Assembly (NCBI RefSeq): GCF_015476545.1 | Contig: NZ_JADMKV010000018.1 | Span: 1 to 64,000, forward strand | DNA: 64,000 nucleotides | DNA from: Methylobacter sp. BlB1 | GTDB taxonomy: Bacteria > Pseudomonadota > Gammaproteobacteria > Methylococcales > Methylomonadaceae | Direction: 5' to 3' | Shown here: piece after piece, positions 26,736 through 36,893 of the stretch | Layout: each line of letters starts with the position of its first letter | Position numbering within the stretch: position 1 is the stretch's first letter | Program-made: the position numbers and the translations under genes | Notes under the pieces: generated by a model | Databases searched by the model: none | What the model was told of the DNA's origin: nothing | The model's input: the letters and a program-made list of their open reading frames with translations, nothing else

Positions 26736-27185
26736 TTAACGATATAAACTGGTTACCGGAATGAAAACCTCTTCCGGCACGACGGTAGGTCTGATCAAAT
26801 CCGCCAGAGTCACGGACTCCAGGGCGTTATGAATCGTCCGGTTAATTACCCCCCAGTTGCTGCGAATATCGCAGCCCGTAGCCTGCTCGCAGCCTTGATG
26901 GGAAATACTGCATTCGGTCAGCGCAATCGGCCCTTCCAGCGCGCTGATAATGGCTGCCACGCTGATTTTCTCGGGAACCCTGGCCAATGCATAGCCGCCT
27001 TTGGCGCCGCGCGTGGAAATCAGCACATTCGCTTTCACGAGCAGCTTGAGAATCTTGCTGACCGTCGGCAAAGCAATCCCCGTTGCCGCCGCTATTTCCA
27101 TAGCCGCATGCACATGCGATCGATCTCTTGCCATAAAGCTCAAGACAACCGTTGCATAGTCAGTTAATTTGCTCAACCGTAACAT
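26736..27185 (-). CDS. Rrf2-family SUF operon regulator (IscR-like)
   Basis: Winged-helix Rrf2 regulator of 149 residues. The N-terminal [15 protein letters not shown] and the recognition region [20 protein letters not shown], then [13 protein letters not shown], are typical. Three cysteines ([14 protein letters not shown], about residues 92-105) match the [2Fe-2S]-binding set of IscR-type proteins. It belongs to the SUF-specific branch known from Xanthomonas-like operons. It probably senses cluster status and controls the suf operon of which it is the first gene; an IscR-type operator lies just upstream. Confidence 0.92.
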   Translation of the reverse strand: MLRLSKLTDYATVVLSFMARDRSHVHAAMEIAAATGIALPTVSKILKLLVKANVLISTRGAKGGYALARVPEKISVAAIISALEGPIALTECSISHQGCEQATGCDIRSNWGVINRTIHNALESVTLADLIRPTVVPEEVFIPVTSLYR

Positions 27186-27202
27186 ACCTACCTCTCTAAT
27201 TA

Positions 27203-27219
27203 AGGACTATTTTAGTCCT
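27203..27219. promoter_or_regulatory. Predicted IscR/Rrf2-type operator
   Basis: Perfect inverted repeat AGGACTA-TTT-TAGTCCT. The core GACTATTTTAGTC fits the IscR type-1 consensus GACTrwwwyAGTC. It lies 18 bases upstream of the Rrf2 regulator start codon, as expected for negative autoregulation by the holo-protein. Confidence 0.75.
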
Positions 27220-27271
27220 ATTTAATTCCGTAGTAAAGAACTTGGTTATTGTCAAGGTATCATCACAATAA

Positions 27272-29536
27272 TCAATGGCTGTTCCAGTATCTGCTTTCTG
27301 TCGTCCGCATGGTATGCACGATTAGCGATTCTTTGCCGGCTTTGACAAAAATCGCGCCTTGATCGGCAACATTCAGCCACTTCGCTTCTATGTCCTGATA
27401 GCGCTTCAATACGGACTGATGGGGAAAGCCGAATTGATTGCGATAGCCGGCCGGAATGAGCACATAATCGGGCTGAACGGTTTGCAGAAATGTCGAAGTT
27501 GATGAGGTTTTACTGCCGTGGTGCGCTGCGATCAGCACATCCGTCTTTAGATGCTCGCCATAAGTCTCAACCAGCCAGGATTCCGCCGCCGCTTCGATAT
27601 CGCCCGTCAACAGCACAGAGCCCTTATCAGACTGAATTCTCAGGACGCAGGAATTGTCGTTTTCTGAAACGAAACCGGACAAGCGCGGCGACAACATCAT
27701 GAATGTCACGCCATCCCAATGCCAGGACTGCCCTGCCGCACACGCAACGGGCGAATGGCCGCTTAGCTGCTGCGGCACACTGGTAAGCACTTGTTCGGCC
27801 TCAATGCCTGCCAGTAATGATTCGGCGCCGCCAATATGGTCATTATCGCCATGGCTGATGATCAGGCTATCGATTTTCTCGACGCCCTGCTGACGTAAAA
27901 AAGGCAGCAGCACGCTCTGGCCCATATCACTTTGCTCGGAAAATTTCGCGCCGGTATCGAACACAAGCACATGACGGGATGTTTGCACGACCGCCGACAG
28001 ACCTTGACCGACATCCAGCAAGGTCATCCTGAAATCGTCCGATTTAAGGCGTTCCGATTCCGTAAAGGCCAGCGGCAGAAACATAACCAGGCCCAGCCAA
28101 CGGGCCGGCATGCCGGCCGGCGCAAGCATGATCAGCACACCGGGTATGGCAAAGCACAACGCCCAGAGCGGAGGCTGCGCATGATTGATTACGGACAGAG
28201 GCGCCGCCGCCAATTCGTTCAAAATCCACCACAAACCCTGCAGCACGGTATCAACGAGAAAAAACAGCTTACCGGCCAATGCCGGCCATACAAACACCGT
28301 TATCACCACCAGCAGCGACAGCGGCACAGCCAGAAAGCTGACAACAGGCACCGCAATCAGATTAGCCAACGGCGCAATCAACGAAATCTGCTGAAAAAAC
28401 AACAATGACAACGGCGATAAGGCCACGGTCGTAGCCCAATTTATCTTTATGACGCCTTCCAGATAGCCGGGCCTGCCCAGGCGCCCGTCAACGGCATAGA
28501 CAATCACTGCCACAGCCAGAAATGAAAGCCAGAACCCTGCCGACAGGACGGCCGACGGGTCCAGCAATAAAACCGCGAACAGGGCGACGGCCAATGTGTT
28601 GAAGGAATGGGTATTGCGCTGAAGGACAACGGCAGCCATGAAAATAGCCAGCATGACCACCGCGCGCTGTGTCGGTATCGAAAATCCGGCCAATGCCGAA
28701 TACAGGATGCCGGCGACTAATGCCGACAATGCGGCAACTCGTTGAGGCGGCCAGGCCAACAGGTTCGTCCATGCCCAGCACCTGAGCACGATAAAATAAA
28801 CCAGTCCGGCGATCAAACCGATATGCGAACCGGAAATCACCATCAGATGGAGCGTGCCGGTCTTACGAAAAACCTCCCATTGCTCCTGCGGGATACTGCT
28901 GCCATCGCCAATAGCCAGCGCTTTAACAAGCGCCACGCTCTGACTGTCGCCCAACTGCTGCGACAACCGGTCGATTATAAGCTGCCGCCCTGCCGAAATA
29001 CTGTACCAGGCCGGCTCGTCAGACAGCAGTACAGGCGCCGGACTGTTGCGCACATACCCTGTCGCACCGATACCCTCCGTAAACAGCCAGCGCTCATAAT
29101 CAAATGCGCCGGGATTCAAATTGCCATGCGGGCGCTTCAACTTGACCGTAAACGACCAATGCTGGCCTGCCTTAATCTCATGCTTGGGGTAATACCAGCT
29201 TAATTTAACCTTCGAAGGCAGATCCCGGGCGGAATCGGTAACAACAAAATCGAAGCGGGCGCGTTTTTCATCCTGTTCCGGCAAATCGGCAATAATGCCT
29301 TTAACGGGTATATCGATTCCCTCAAGCGACTGGGGCAGCCTGTCCGACAGCCTGCTCATTACAAACAGCACCGCCCATAAAACGCCCATCATGAAAAACA
29401 GCCCCCGCCAAAAGCGCCGCCATACCATCAAACCGGCGATGACGTTGCCGGCCGCCAGCCACTCGGCAGCCGGCAACGTCGGTAACTGCTGGACCAGCAA
29501 AACGCCAGCTAAAAATAACAGCGTGGAAACAAGCAT
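27272..29536 (-). CDS. comEC: DNA internalization competence protein ComEC/Rec2
   Basis: Polytopic inner-membrane protein of 754 residues that forms the channel for single-stranded DNA uptake during transformation. ATG at 29536 has AGGA upstream and is preferred over an earlier TTG. An N-terminal DUF4131/OB region (about 30-190) is followed by the Competence domain with many helices (GDGSSIPQEQWEVFRKTGTLHLMVISG) and a C-terminal metallo-beta-lactamase-like nuclease domain (ISHGDNDHIGGAESLL, LTGDIEAAAE, AAHHGSKTSS). All three parts are present and intact. Confidence 0.95.
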   Translation of the reverse strand: MLVSTLLFLAGVLLVQQLPTLPAAEWLAAGNVIAGLMVWRRFWRGLFFMMGVLWAVLFVMSRLSDRLPQSLEGIDIPVKGIIADLPEQDEKRARFDFVVTDSARDLPSKVKLSWYYPKHEIKAGQHWSFTVKLKRPHGNLNPGAFDYERWLFTEGIGATGYVRNSPAPVLLSDEPAWYSISAGRQLIIDRLSQQLGDSQSVALVKALAIGDGSSIPQEQWEVFRKTGTLHLMVISGSHIGLIAGLVYFIVLRCWAWTNLLAWPPQRVAALSALVAGILYSALAGFSIPTQRAVVMLAIFMAAVVLQRNTHSFNTLAVALFAVLLLDPSAVLSAGFWLSFLAVAVIVYAVDGRLGRPGYLEGVIKINWATTVALSPLSLLFFQQISLIAPLANLIAVPVVSFLAVPLSLLVVITVFVWPALAGKLFFLVDTVLQGLWWILNELAAAPLSVINHAQPPLWALCFAIPGVLIMLAPAGMPARWLGLVMFLPLAFTESERLKSDDFRMTLLDVGQGLSAVVQTSRHVLVFDTGAKFSEQSDMGQSVLLPFLRQQGVEKIDSLIISHGDNDHIGGAESLLAGIEAEQVLTSVPQQLSGHSPVACAAGQSWHWDGVTFMMLSPRLSGFVSENDNSCVLRIQSDKGSVLLTGDIEAAAESWLVETYGEHLKTDVLIAAHHGSKTSSTSTFLQTVQPDYVLIPAGYRNQFGFPHQSVLKRYQDIEAKWLNVADQGAIFVKAGKESLIVHTMRTTESRYWNSH

Positions 29537-29610
29537 TCGTTCCTGGTATTTTGGGGTCAACAAAAACCTGATAGACTTGGTGGATTAAGCAACTTTGTAA
29601 TGCAGACATA

Positions 29611-30120
29611 ATGCCCAAAAAACTGATACAAAAATACCTGCCCAAACCCGAAACAATTAAAAATCATAAAAATCTTCAGTTTCTGGGCGATAGGCTGCAT
29701 GACCCCAACCTCTGGCATTTAAACCGCCGGTCCGTGTCCATGGCCGCTGCCATAGGTCTTTTTGTAGCCTGGATTCCAACGCCGGGGCAAATGGCCATTG
29801 CAGCCGCAGCGGCATTTTATCTCAGAGCCAACCTGCCGATTTCCGTCGCGCTGGTCTGGATAACCAACCCTTTGACCATGCCGCCGATGTTTTATTTTGC
29901 CTATCTGGCCGGGCTTTGGTTCTTAAATGAACCCTCGCCCAGCAAAGACTTTGAGTTCTCTGTAGACAGCATCATGACAGGGATCGGCAATACCTGGGAG
30001 CCGTTTCTTGTCGGCTGCCTGGTCGTGGGCATTATGTGTTCAACCGCCGGCTATTTCGGCGTCAATGAATTCTGGCGCTACCATGTCATGAAAAAATGGA
30101 CTGAAAGAAAGCAAAGATAA
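29611..30120 (+). CDS. DUF2062 family membrane protein
   Basis: Protein of 169 residues with the DUF2062 pattern: a short cytoplasmic N-terminus, DPNLWHLNRRSVSMAAAIGLFVAWIP, then helices containing LPISVALVWITNPLTMPPMFYFAYLAG and a last helix near 130-150. Homologues are small inner-membrane proteins of unknown function in most proteobacteria. It is divergent from comEC with a 74-base gap and ends at a stem-loop shared with lolD. Confidence 0.85.
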   Translation: MPKKLIQKYLPKPETIKNHKNLQFLGDRLHDPNLWHLNRRSVSMAAAIGLFVAWIPTPGQMAIAAAAAFYLRANLPISVALVWITNPLTMPPMFYFAYLAGLWFLNEPSPSKDFEFSVDSIMTGIGNTWEPFLVGCLVVGIMCSTAGYFGVNEFWRYHVMKKWTERKQR

Positions 30121-30133
30121 GCGCAGAAGTTGC

Positions 30134-30162
30134 GGTTAAACAAGCGCACTGCCTGTTTAACC
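30134..30162. terminator. Hairpin between convergent DUF2062 and lolD genes
   Basis: Perfect 9-bp arms GGTTAAACA (30134-30142) and TGTTTAACC (30154-30162) around an 11-base loop. It lies 14 bases after one stop and 8 bases before the other gene's stop, so it could serve both strands, though no long T-run follows. Confidence 0.5.
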
Positions 30163-30169
30163 TTCATCT

Positions 30170-30842
<673 letters not shown>

Positions 30843-30850
<8 letters not shown>

Positions 30851-32090
30851 ATCTCAGAACTTCCGCAGGATTGATTTTGGATGCCTGCCAGGCAGGGTAA
30901 ATCGTCGCAGCCAGCGACAAAAAGAAGGCCATGCCCGCGATTGCATATACATCTGTCCAGACCAGCTTGGAAGGTAATTGACTGATATAGTACACATCGG
31001 CCGCCATGAACTGAACCTGAAACAATTTTTCAATGGCCGGCACTATCGTTTCAACATTTAACGCCAGCGCAACGCCGCCTATGGTGCCGCAAAGCGTGCC
31101 GACGGCGCCGATGACCGTGCCCAGCACCATAAAAATGCCCATGACCGAACGCGAAGTCAGCCCCTGAGTTTTCAGGATGGCGATATCGCCGCGCTTGTCC
31201 GTGACCACCATGACCAGCGTCGATACGATGTTAAAAGCCGCTACGGCCACTATCAACAGCAGGATAATAAACATGACCCGCTTTTCAGTCTGAATCGCGC
31301 GGAAGAAGTTGCTGTGAGCCTGAGTCCAGTCGCCGACCCGGTATTCATCATAGAAATCGGCCGCCATGGCGCGCGTGATCTTGGGCGCATTGAACAAATC
31401 GTCCAGCTTGATCCTGAGCCCTGACACCGAATCGCCTAAACGGAACAATTTAGCGGCGTCATCAATATGAATGATTGCCAGGTTGCGATCGTACTCATAC
31501 ATGCCGACTTGAAAAATGCCCGTCACGGTGAACCGCCGCATGCGCGGCAAAATGCCGGCCGGCGTCGGATTAACCTGCGGAGTGATGATGGTGATTTTGT
31601 CGCCGACGATAACGCCCAGATAACTCGCCAGTTCCGCGCCTAGAACAACGCCAAACTCACCGGGAACAAGTTGAGATAGCTGCCCCACTTTCATTTTGTT
31701 GGCGACATCCGAAACAGAAGACTCATATTCAGGCAAAATCCCGCTCAACAAGGTACCGCTGACGCGCTGGCCGGAATTAATCATGACTTGCCCGTCGACA
31801 AAAGGGGCGGCCGCCTCAACATGCGGATATTGTGTGATTTTCGGTTGCAATTCCCGCCAATTATCCAACCGGCCGTATTTGCCGGTGATCGTGGCATGCG
31901 AAGTCATGCCGAGAATCCGCTCGCGCAGCTCGGCTTCAAAACCGTTCATGACCGACAACACCGTAATCAGTGCCGTGACGCCAAGAGCTATCCCCAAAAC
32001 AGAGGTTAATGTGATAAAAGAAATGAAACGAGTACGGCGTTTGGCTCGCGTATAGCGCAAGCCGATATAAAAAATAAGCGGTTTAAACAT
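30843..32090 (-). CDS. lolC: Lipoprotein-releasing system permease (LolC/LolE family)
   Basis: Permease of 415 residues with the LolC/E layout: one N-terminal helix (RFISFITLTSVLGIALGVTALI), a large periplasmic domain (about 45-265) and three C-terminal helices (MFIILLLIVAVAAFNIVSTL, MGIFMVLGTVIGAVGTLCG, AIAGMAFFLSLAATIYPAW). Only one permease gene accompanies lolD, so it may act as a LolF-like homodimer; a second copy elsewhere cannot be excluded. Ends in NPAEVLRYE, the usual FtsX-family tail. Confidence 0.92.
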
Positions 32091-32113
32091 GGAGTCCGTA
32101 AATTAAGGGGGAA

Positions 32114-32533
32114 TCAGGATTTTCTGCAGGCAGAGCAGTAGCCGTACAAATGAAGACTATGGTCGGTCAGCTCATAGCCCAGTTTTTCTGCAATTTCTCT
32201 CTGACGGGCTTCAATAAGCTCATCGGTAAACTCGTCCACTTTACCACATTTCATGCAGAGAATGTGGTCATGGTGATCACCTTTGGCCAGCTCAAAAACA
32301 GAGTTTCCGCCTTCAAAATGATGCCGAGTCACCAGACCTGCGGCTTCAAACTGGGTTAAAACCCGGTAAACCGTAGCCAGGCCGATGTCCTCATCCTCGC
32401 TCAACAGGATTTTATAAACCTTTTCAGCCGTCAGATGATGTTCATCAACTTGTTTTTCTAAAATTTGCAGAATCTTGACCCGAGGCAACGTGACCTTGAG
32501 ACCAGCATTCTTTAAATCTTGAGTTTCAAACAT
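32114..32533 (-). CDS. fur: Ferric uptake regulator Fur
   Basis: Iron-responsive repressor of 139 residues. The winged helix spans about residues 1-80 (LKNAGLKVTLPRVKILQILE, GLATVYRVLTQFEAAGLV). Metal-binding residues are in HHFEGG, GDHHDHILCMKCGKVDEF, with a CxxC at about 93-96. It would control iron genes, probably including the siderophore operon at the start of this window. It is divergent from bamE, an arrangement also known for fur-omlA in Pseudomonas and Xanthomonas. Confidence 0.97.
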   Translation of the reverse strand: MFETQDLKNAGLKVTLPRVKILQILEKQVDEHHLTAEKVYKILLSEDEDIGLATVYRVLTQFEAAGLVTRHHFEGGNSVFELAKGDHHDHILCMKCGKVDEFTDELIEARQREIAEKLGYELTDHSLHLYGYCSACRKS

Positions 32534-32684
32534 AAATCTCCAATTTTGCCGTTCAAGTGGCAGCTTTATATAGGGTATCGCACATTGTAGCGTTTTTTTG
32601 GCATGAAACGCATGACTGTTTTATAGGATAATCGTTTAACATCAGGTATGATTTCGTCTTTTTCAAATTATTCTGCCGCCTCAA

Positions 32685-33215
32685 ATGGGAAAGCCGCTTT
32701 TTTCTTTAACTCTGTTGACCAGCCTGACGCTTGCCTCATGTTCCAGTATTCTTAACAATTTGCCTGGCGTTTATACCGTGGACGTCCAGCAAGGCAATAT
32801 GATCGATCAGTCCATGATCGACCAGATACGGCCCAACATGAACAAACGCCAGGTACTGTATATCATGGGTTCGCCCATGACGACCGATGCTTTCCACCAG
32901 AATCGCTGGGATTACATTTATTCCAATCAACCTGGAGGCGAGGCCAGAATGCAAAAGAAAATCACGCTGTTCTTCGACAATGATCGGGTTGTCGGTTTTC
33001 AGGGCGATTTCAAACCCAGCGCGCTCCCTGTGATCAAGGAATCGCCCGAAACAACGGTTGATTTGCCGCCAAGGGAACTTGAAAAAACCTTATGGGAGAA
33101 AATCACTGGGCTATTCGGCATCGATGACATCGACAGTTCGACTGAATCCGACCCTGTAAATTCAGAGCCCAAATCGGAACGAGGAATAAATAATCCCGAC
33201 ACCCCGATGAACTGA
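32685..33215 (+). CDS. bamE: Outer membrane assembly lipoprotein BamE (SmpA/OmlA)
   Basis: Lipoprotein of 176 residues and a member of the beta-barrel assembly (BAM) complex. The lipobox is LTLASC (lipidated Cys at about residue 19). The SmpA/OmlA domain follows: GNMIDQSMIDQIRPNMNKRQ, VLYIMGSPMTTDAFHQNRWDY and the conserved GFQGDF. The C-terminal tail (about 110-176) is longer and more acidic than in E. coli BamE. Divergently transcribed from fur over 151 bases. Confidence 0.93.
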   Translation: MGKPLFSLTLLTSLTLASCSSILNNLPGVYTVDVQQGNMIDQSMIDQIRPNMNKRQVLYIMGSPMTTDAFHQNRWDYIYSNQPGGEARMQKKITLFFDNDRVVGFQGDFKPSALPVIKESPETTVDLPPRELEKTLWEKITGLFGIDDIDSSTESDPVNSEPKSERGINNPDTPMN

Positions 33216-33249
33216 ATCGCCTGAAGCATTTTCAAGCGCACTGCTAGCG

Positions 33250-33534
33250 TTATCCTTTTGCGGCGCGCTGCCGTCTCGCTTCTTTGGGATCGTGAAACAA
33301 AGGCCGATAAATTTCCACTCTATCGGCCTGTTTTAAAATCTGGTCCATACTGCAGACATTGCCAAAAATACCCACCTTGATTCCGGACGGCTCAATTTCC
33401 GGAAACCGGGATAACAATCCCGATGCCTTTATGGCTTGTTCGACAGAGGCGCCTTCCGGCACTTTGAGGGACAGAATCACCTGCTCTTCAGGCTTGGCGT
33501 AGGCAACCTCAACATCAATCAACTGCTCAGCCAT
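33250..33534 (-). CDS. rnfH: RnfH family ubiquitin-fold protein
   Basis: Small beta-grasp protein of 94 residues: IDVEVAYAKPEEQVILSLKVPEGASVEQAI, then GIKVGIFGNVCSMDQIL and DRVEIYRPLFHDPKEARRQRA, the RnfH signature. RnfH proteins are related to ThiS/MoaD-type folds, and their role is still uncertain. It overlaps ratA by eight bases, the usual ratA-rnfH pairing. Confidence 0.94.
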   Translation of the reverse strand: MAEQLIDVEVAYAKPEEQVILSLKVPEGASVEQAIKASGLLSRFPEIEPSGIKVGIFGNVCSMDQILKQADRVEIYRPLFHDPKEARRQRAAKG

Positions 33535-33958
33535 AAATCTCCTTGGCCCGCTGAGTAAAAGAACCGACCATGGTATTGCATATCTGGTTGAACACGGCGC
33601 CGAATGCCAGACTCGCCAGCACGCCTGGCATCTCGAATTCCAGATTCAGGGAAATTTTGCTGGCATCTTCCCGCAGCGGCATGAAATCCCATGTCCCTTC
33701 CAGATAAGTGAAAGGCCCTTCCAGCAAGGACACCGTAATTCTGCCGCCCTCATCAATTTTATTTCTCGTTGAAAAGGATTTTGTAAATCCGCCTTTGGAA
33801 ATCAACAGCTCCGCTTCAATAATGTCGCCCTCCCGTTTAAGGATCCGACTGCCGCCGCACCACGGCAAAAAGCGCGGATAGGCTTCGATATCATTAACCA
33901 GATCAAACATCTGCTGAGCGGAAAATTTCACCAAAGCGCTTTTTTCAACAACGGTCAT
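33527..33958 (-). CDS. ratA: RatA/Coq10-like START-domain protein
   Basis: SRPBCC/START-fold protein of 143 residues. KSALVKFSAQQMFDLVNDIEAYPRFLPWC and the C-terminal FNQICNTMVGSFTQRAKEIYG are typical of RatA (polyketide cyclase/ubiquinone-binding family). In E. coli RatA was described as a toxin blocking 70S assembly, while homologues elsewhere bind quinones like Coq10. Paired with rnfH and not with a true antitoxin, so the TA label is doubtful. Confidence 0.92.
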   Translation of the reverse strand: MTVVEKSALVKFSAQQMFDLVNDIEAYPRFLPWCGGSRILKREGDIIEAELLISKGGFTKSFSTRNKIDEGGRITVSLLEGPFTYLEGTWDFMPLREDASKISLNLEFEMPGVLASLAFGAVFNQICNTMVGSFTQRAKEIYG

Positions 33959-35320
33959 TTAAATAACCCCAACCACATTCAGAAACACTAGAAAAACAGC
34001 CGCAGGCGCAATGTAGCACACTAAAAATTTCCACAACTGATAGCCTTCTGCGCTGGACATTTGCAGTTCCTGCTCACTATGCCGCTGTTTCATGACCCAA
34101 CCAGCAAACATCGCAATCCCGAAGCCGCCGATAGGCAACATCAAATTCGCCGTCAAATAATCCACCAAATGAAAAATGCTTCTGTCGAAAACTTTAAAAT
34201 CGGACCATATGTTGAATGAAAACACGGTCCCCAATCCCAACAGCCAGGTTGCCAAACCGGACCAGACACAGGCTTGCTCTCTACTTAAACCCTTGTTTTC
34301 GACCAGCCATGCAACAGCCGGTTCGATCAGGGAGATAGAAGAAGTCAAAGCCGCAAACACCAGCATCACAAAAAACAGAATGCCGAACAGCCAGCCGCCG
34401 GTCATATTGCCGAAAGCAATCGGCAGCGTTTGAAAGATAAGGCCGGGGCCTGAACCGACTTCCAACCCATTGGCAAAAACAATAGGAAAAATAGCGATAC
34501 CGGCCAACAAAGCCACGACCGTATCGGACCCGGCGATCAGAAACGCCGTTTTTGCAATAGACACATCCTTGGGCAAATAAGATCCATAAACCATAATGGC
34601 GCCCATGCCCAGGCTCAGGGTGAAAAACGCATGCCCCATGGCGGTCAGCACGGAATCGCCGGTAATCTTGCTGAAATCCGGGTTAAACAAAAATTTCAAC
34701 CCCTGATCATAGGCGCCCGTGGTCATGGCATAGCCGACCAATAAAATCATCAGCACAAACAGACCCGGCATTAAAAAGCGCACGGCTCGCTCCAGTCCGC
34801 TTTTTACGCCGCGGGCAACGATCAACATGGTAGCCAGCATGAATAAGGTGTGCCAGAAAATCAACTGGACCGGACTGGCAACGAAGTTGTCAAAAAGCCC
34901 TTTTATCTCGGCCGCATCCGCGCCTGAAAAACTGCCGAAAAAAGCCTTGAAGACATAAGCAGAAGCCCATCCGGCAATGACGCTGTAATAAGAGAGAATC
35001 AGGAAGCCGGCGGCAACCCCCATCCAGCCCAGATAATGCCAGTTGGTATCCGCTTCAGCTTCGGCAGCCAGCGCTTCCATGGTATTGATAGGGCTCTGCC
35101 TACCCCGGCGCCCCATCATCGTTTCCGCAATCATGATAGGCACGCCGATGAATACCACGCACAACAAATAAACGAGAACAAATGCGCCGCCGCCGTTCTC
35201 GCCGGTTATATAGGGGAATTTCCAGATGTTTCCCAAACCGACCGCCGAACCCGTGGCTGCAAGGATAAAGGCGAAACGCGATGACCATTCCCCATGAATT
35301 GATTTTTTTGTATCCGTCAT
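33959..35320 (-). CDS. Sodium-dependent transporter, NSS/SNF family
   Basis: Polytopic symporter of 453 residues with about 11 helices. The N-terminal FILAATGSAVGLGNIWKFPYITGENGGGAF carries the Na+ and substrate-binding signature of the neurotransmitter:sodium symporter family. TM6-like FFTLSLGMGAIMVYGSYL and TM8-like VFAALTSSISLIEP are also present. Substrate is probably an amino acid, but it cannot be read from sequence. Its stop is directly next to the ratA start. Confidence 0.92.
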   Translation of the reverse strand: MTDTKKSIHGEWSSRFAFILAATGSAVGLGNIWKFPYITGENGGGAFVLVYLLCVVFIGVPIMIAETMMGRRGRQSPINTMEALAAEAEADTNWHYLGWMGVAAGFLILSYYSVIAGWASAYVFKAFFGSFSGADAAEIKGLFDNFVASPVQLIFWHTLFMLATMLIVARGVKSGLERAVRFLMPGLFVLMILLVGYAMTTGAYDQGLKFLFNPDFSKITGDSVLTAMGHAFFTLSLGMGAIMVYGSYLPKDVSIAKTAFLIAGSDTVVALLAGIAIFPIVFANGLEVGSGPGLIFQTLPIAFGNMTGGWLFGILFFVMLVFAALTSSISLIEPAVAWLVENKGLSREQACVWSGLATWLLGLGTVFSFNIWSDFKVFDRSIFHLVDYLTANLMLPIGGFGIAMFAGWVMKQRHSEQELQMSSAEGYQLWKFLVCYIAPAAVFLVFLNVVGVI

Positions 35321-35423
35321 TTGACTGCCCGTTGTCTCTATTAAAAACTCAATTTTTTCAGTAAATCGAGTAAAATAACAAAATTATACCCTTACGTCAG
35401 TCTAAAATCTCAACCAGCACACT

Positions 35424-35909
35424 ATGGCCGATAAAAAGTCCAAGAAAAATAAAAAACAGGAAAACAACACAATAGCCCAGAATCGCCAGGCTACTCATGA
35501 GTATCATATTGAGGAGCGGTTCGAGGCGGGTCTTGTTTTGGAAGGTTGGGAAGTGAAAAGCCTTCGTGAAGGCCGCGTACAGCTAAAAGAAAGTTATGTC
35601 ACCATAAAGCGCGGCGAAGCCTGGCTGGTCGGCGCGCATATCTCAGCATTGGCTTCGGCATCGACCCATGTCAACCCGGAAGCCATCCGCCAAAGAAAGC
35701 TGCTGCTGAACCGTCATGAGCTCAACAAGCTGATCGGCGCCGTGGAACGCAAAGGTTACACGATTGTCCCATTGAACATGCATTGGAAAAAAGGCCGCGC
35801 CAAACTGGAAATCGGCCTGGCCAAAGGCAAACAACTGCACGACAAACGCGCTTCTTCAAAAGACCGCGACTGGCAACGTGAAAAAGCCCGCATCATGAAG
35901 CACGCTTAA
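35424..35909 (+). CDS. smpB: SsrA-binding protein SmpB
   Basis: tmRNA-binding protein of 161 residues needed for trans-translation. [34 protein letters not shown] and the basic C-terminal tail [16 protein letters not shown] are diagnostic. No ssrA RNA gene is visible nearby. It is followed after eight bases by an isochorismatase-like gene and may be cotranscribed with it. Confidence 0.97.
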   Translation: MADKKSKKNKKQENNTIAQNRQATHEYHIEERFEAGLVLEGWEVKSLREGRVQLKESYVTIKRGEAWLVGAHISALASASTHVNPEAIRQRKLLLNRHELNKLIGAVERKGYTIVPLNMHWKKGRAKLEIGLAKGKQLHDKRASSKDRDWQREKARIMKHA

Positions 35910-35917
35910 GGTAAAAA

Positions 35918-36484
35918 ATGAATACACATGCCAATCTCCTCGCAGCGGAAAACAGCCTGCTGATCGTCGTTGACTTACAGCCCAGGCTGTCGGCCGCCAT
36001 GCCTGGGCCGGATGCCGAACTAATGACCGTAAATGCCGGCAAGCTGGCCGAAGCCGCTGGCCTGCTGAATATTCCCGTACTGGTAACCGAACAATATCCC
36101 AAAGGCCTGGGGCCTACCGCTGCTCCCGTTGTTGAAAAGCTGCCCGAAACCGCGCAGGTTTTCGAAAAAACCGGGTTCTCCTGCTGCGCGGCCAAGGGCT
36201 TTACCCAGGCACTACAGGACAGCCGCCGCAAGCAGATCATACTGGTTGGTCAGGAAACCCATGTCTGCGTTTTGCAGACAGCCCTTGAACTGCTGCACGA
36301 AGGCTATCAGGTCCACGTAGTCATGGATGCCGTCTGCTCGCGCAAGACGGAACACAAACACTACGCCTTACAGCGCATGCAACATCAGGGCGCCATCATT
36401 ACCAATTACGAATCGGTGTTGTTCGAATGGCTGAGAGATTCGACTCACCCCCATTTCAAACACCTGTCAGGTTTTCTTCGTTAA
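35918..36484 (+). CDS. Isochorismatase-family cysteine hydrolase
   Basis: Isochorismatase-like hydrolase of 188 residues. Likely catalytic triad residues are Asp in LLIVVDLQPRL (about 22), a lysine in the central region (FEKTGFSC area) and Cys in GQETHVCVLQTALELL (about 114). The family includes nicotinamidases, ureidohydrolases and YcaC-like proteins of unknown substrate; this one is closest in layout to the YcaC-like group. No siderophore aryl-acid genes are adjacent, so a chorismate role is unlikely. Confidence 0.88.
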   Translation: MNTHANLLAAENSLLIVVDLQPRLSAAMPGPDAELMTVNAGKLAEAAGLLNIPVLVTEQYPKGLGPTAAPVVEKLPETAQVFEKTGFSCCAAKGFTQALQDSRRKQIILVGQETHVCVLQTALELLHEGYQVHVVMDAVCSRKTEHKHYALQRMQHQGAIITNYESVLFEWLRDSTHPHFKHLSGFLR

Positions 36485-36501
36485 TACCTTGAATCTTACT
36501 C

Positions 36502-36855
36502 ATGTCACTTACAGCATTTATTGAAAAAATAAAAAACAACGTACCTGTCGGTTTTGATGAAACCATGGCCGTCATTACGGAAAATTACCACTACCAACCG
36601 ACGGAATTCAGCAACGGCCTGAACGATGATGTTGTTGCCAGTCCGGCCGGCACTAACGAGGGCTCCTGCAAAATTTTCGCCTTCGCCCGACTCAATGGGC
36701 TCGATCAGCAACAGACATTAAATCTGTTCGGTGATTATTACCGAGTGGATGTTTTAAACGATCCAAACGGCACTGGCCACGCAAATATCAGGAATTTCAT
36801 GAAGTACGGCTGGGATGGCATTAGTTTCAAAAGCGAACCATTGACTGCAAAATAA
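36502..36855 (+). CDS. HopJ-family protein
   Basis: Protein of 117 residues matching the HopJ type III effector family (PF08888): VPVGFDETMAVITENYHYQPTEFSNG, NEGSCKIFAFARLNGLDQ and a final HANIRNFMKYGWDGISF. The family name comes from a Pseudomonas syringae effector, but homologues occur widely in bacteria without type III secretion, and none of its genes is in this window. Probably a small cytoplasmic protein of unknown role. It lies in a run of four close genes on this strand. Confidence 0.85.
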   Translation: MSLTAFIEKIKNNVPVGFDETMAVITENYHYQPTEFSNGLNDDVVASPAGTNEGSCKIFAFARLNGLDQQQTLNLFGDYYRVDVLNDPNGTGHANIRNFMKYGWDGISFKSEPLTAK

Positions 36856-36893
36856 TCTTCGCCTACCGAATTCAATAGCCTAATCAGATAATC

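Noticed and set aside
33527-33958. RatA as a toxin of a toxin-antitoxin pair with RnfH
   Set aside because: The pair is conserved in most proteobacteria and homologues bind quinone-like ligands; RnfH is not an established antitoxin, so no TA system was claimed.
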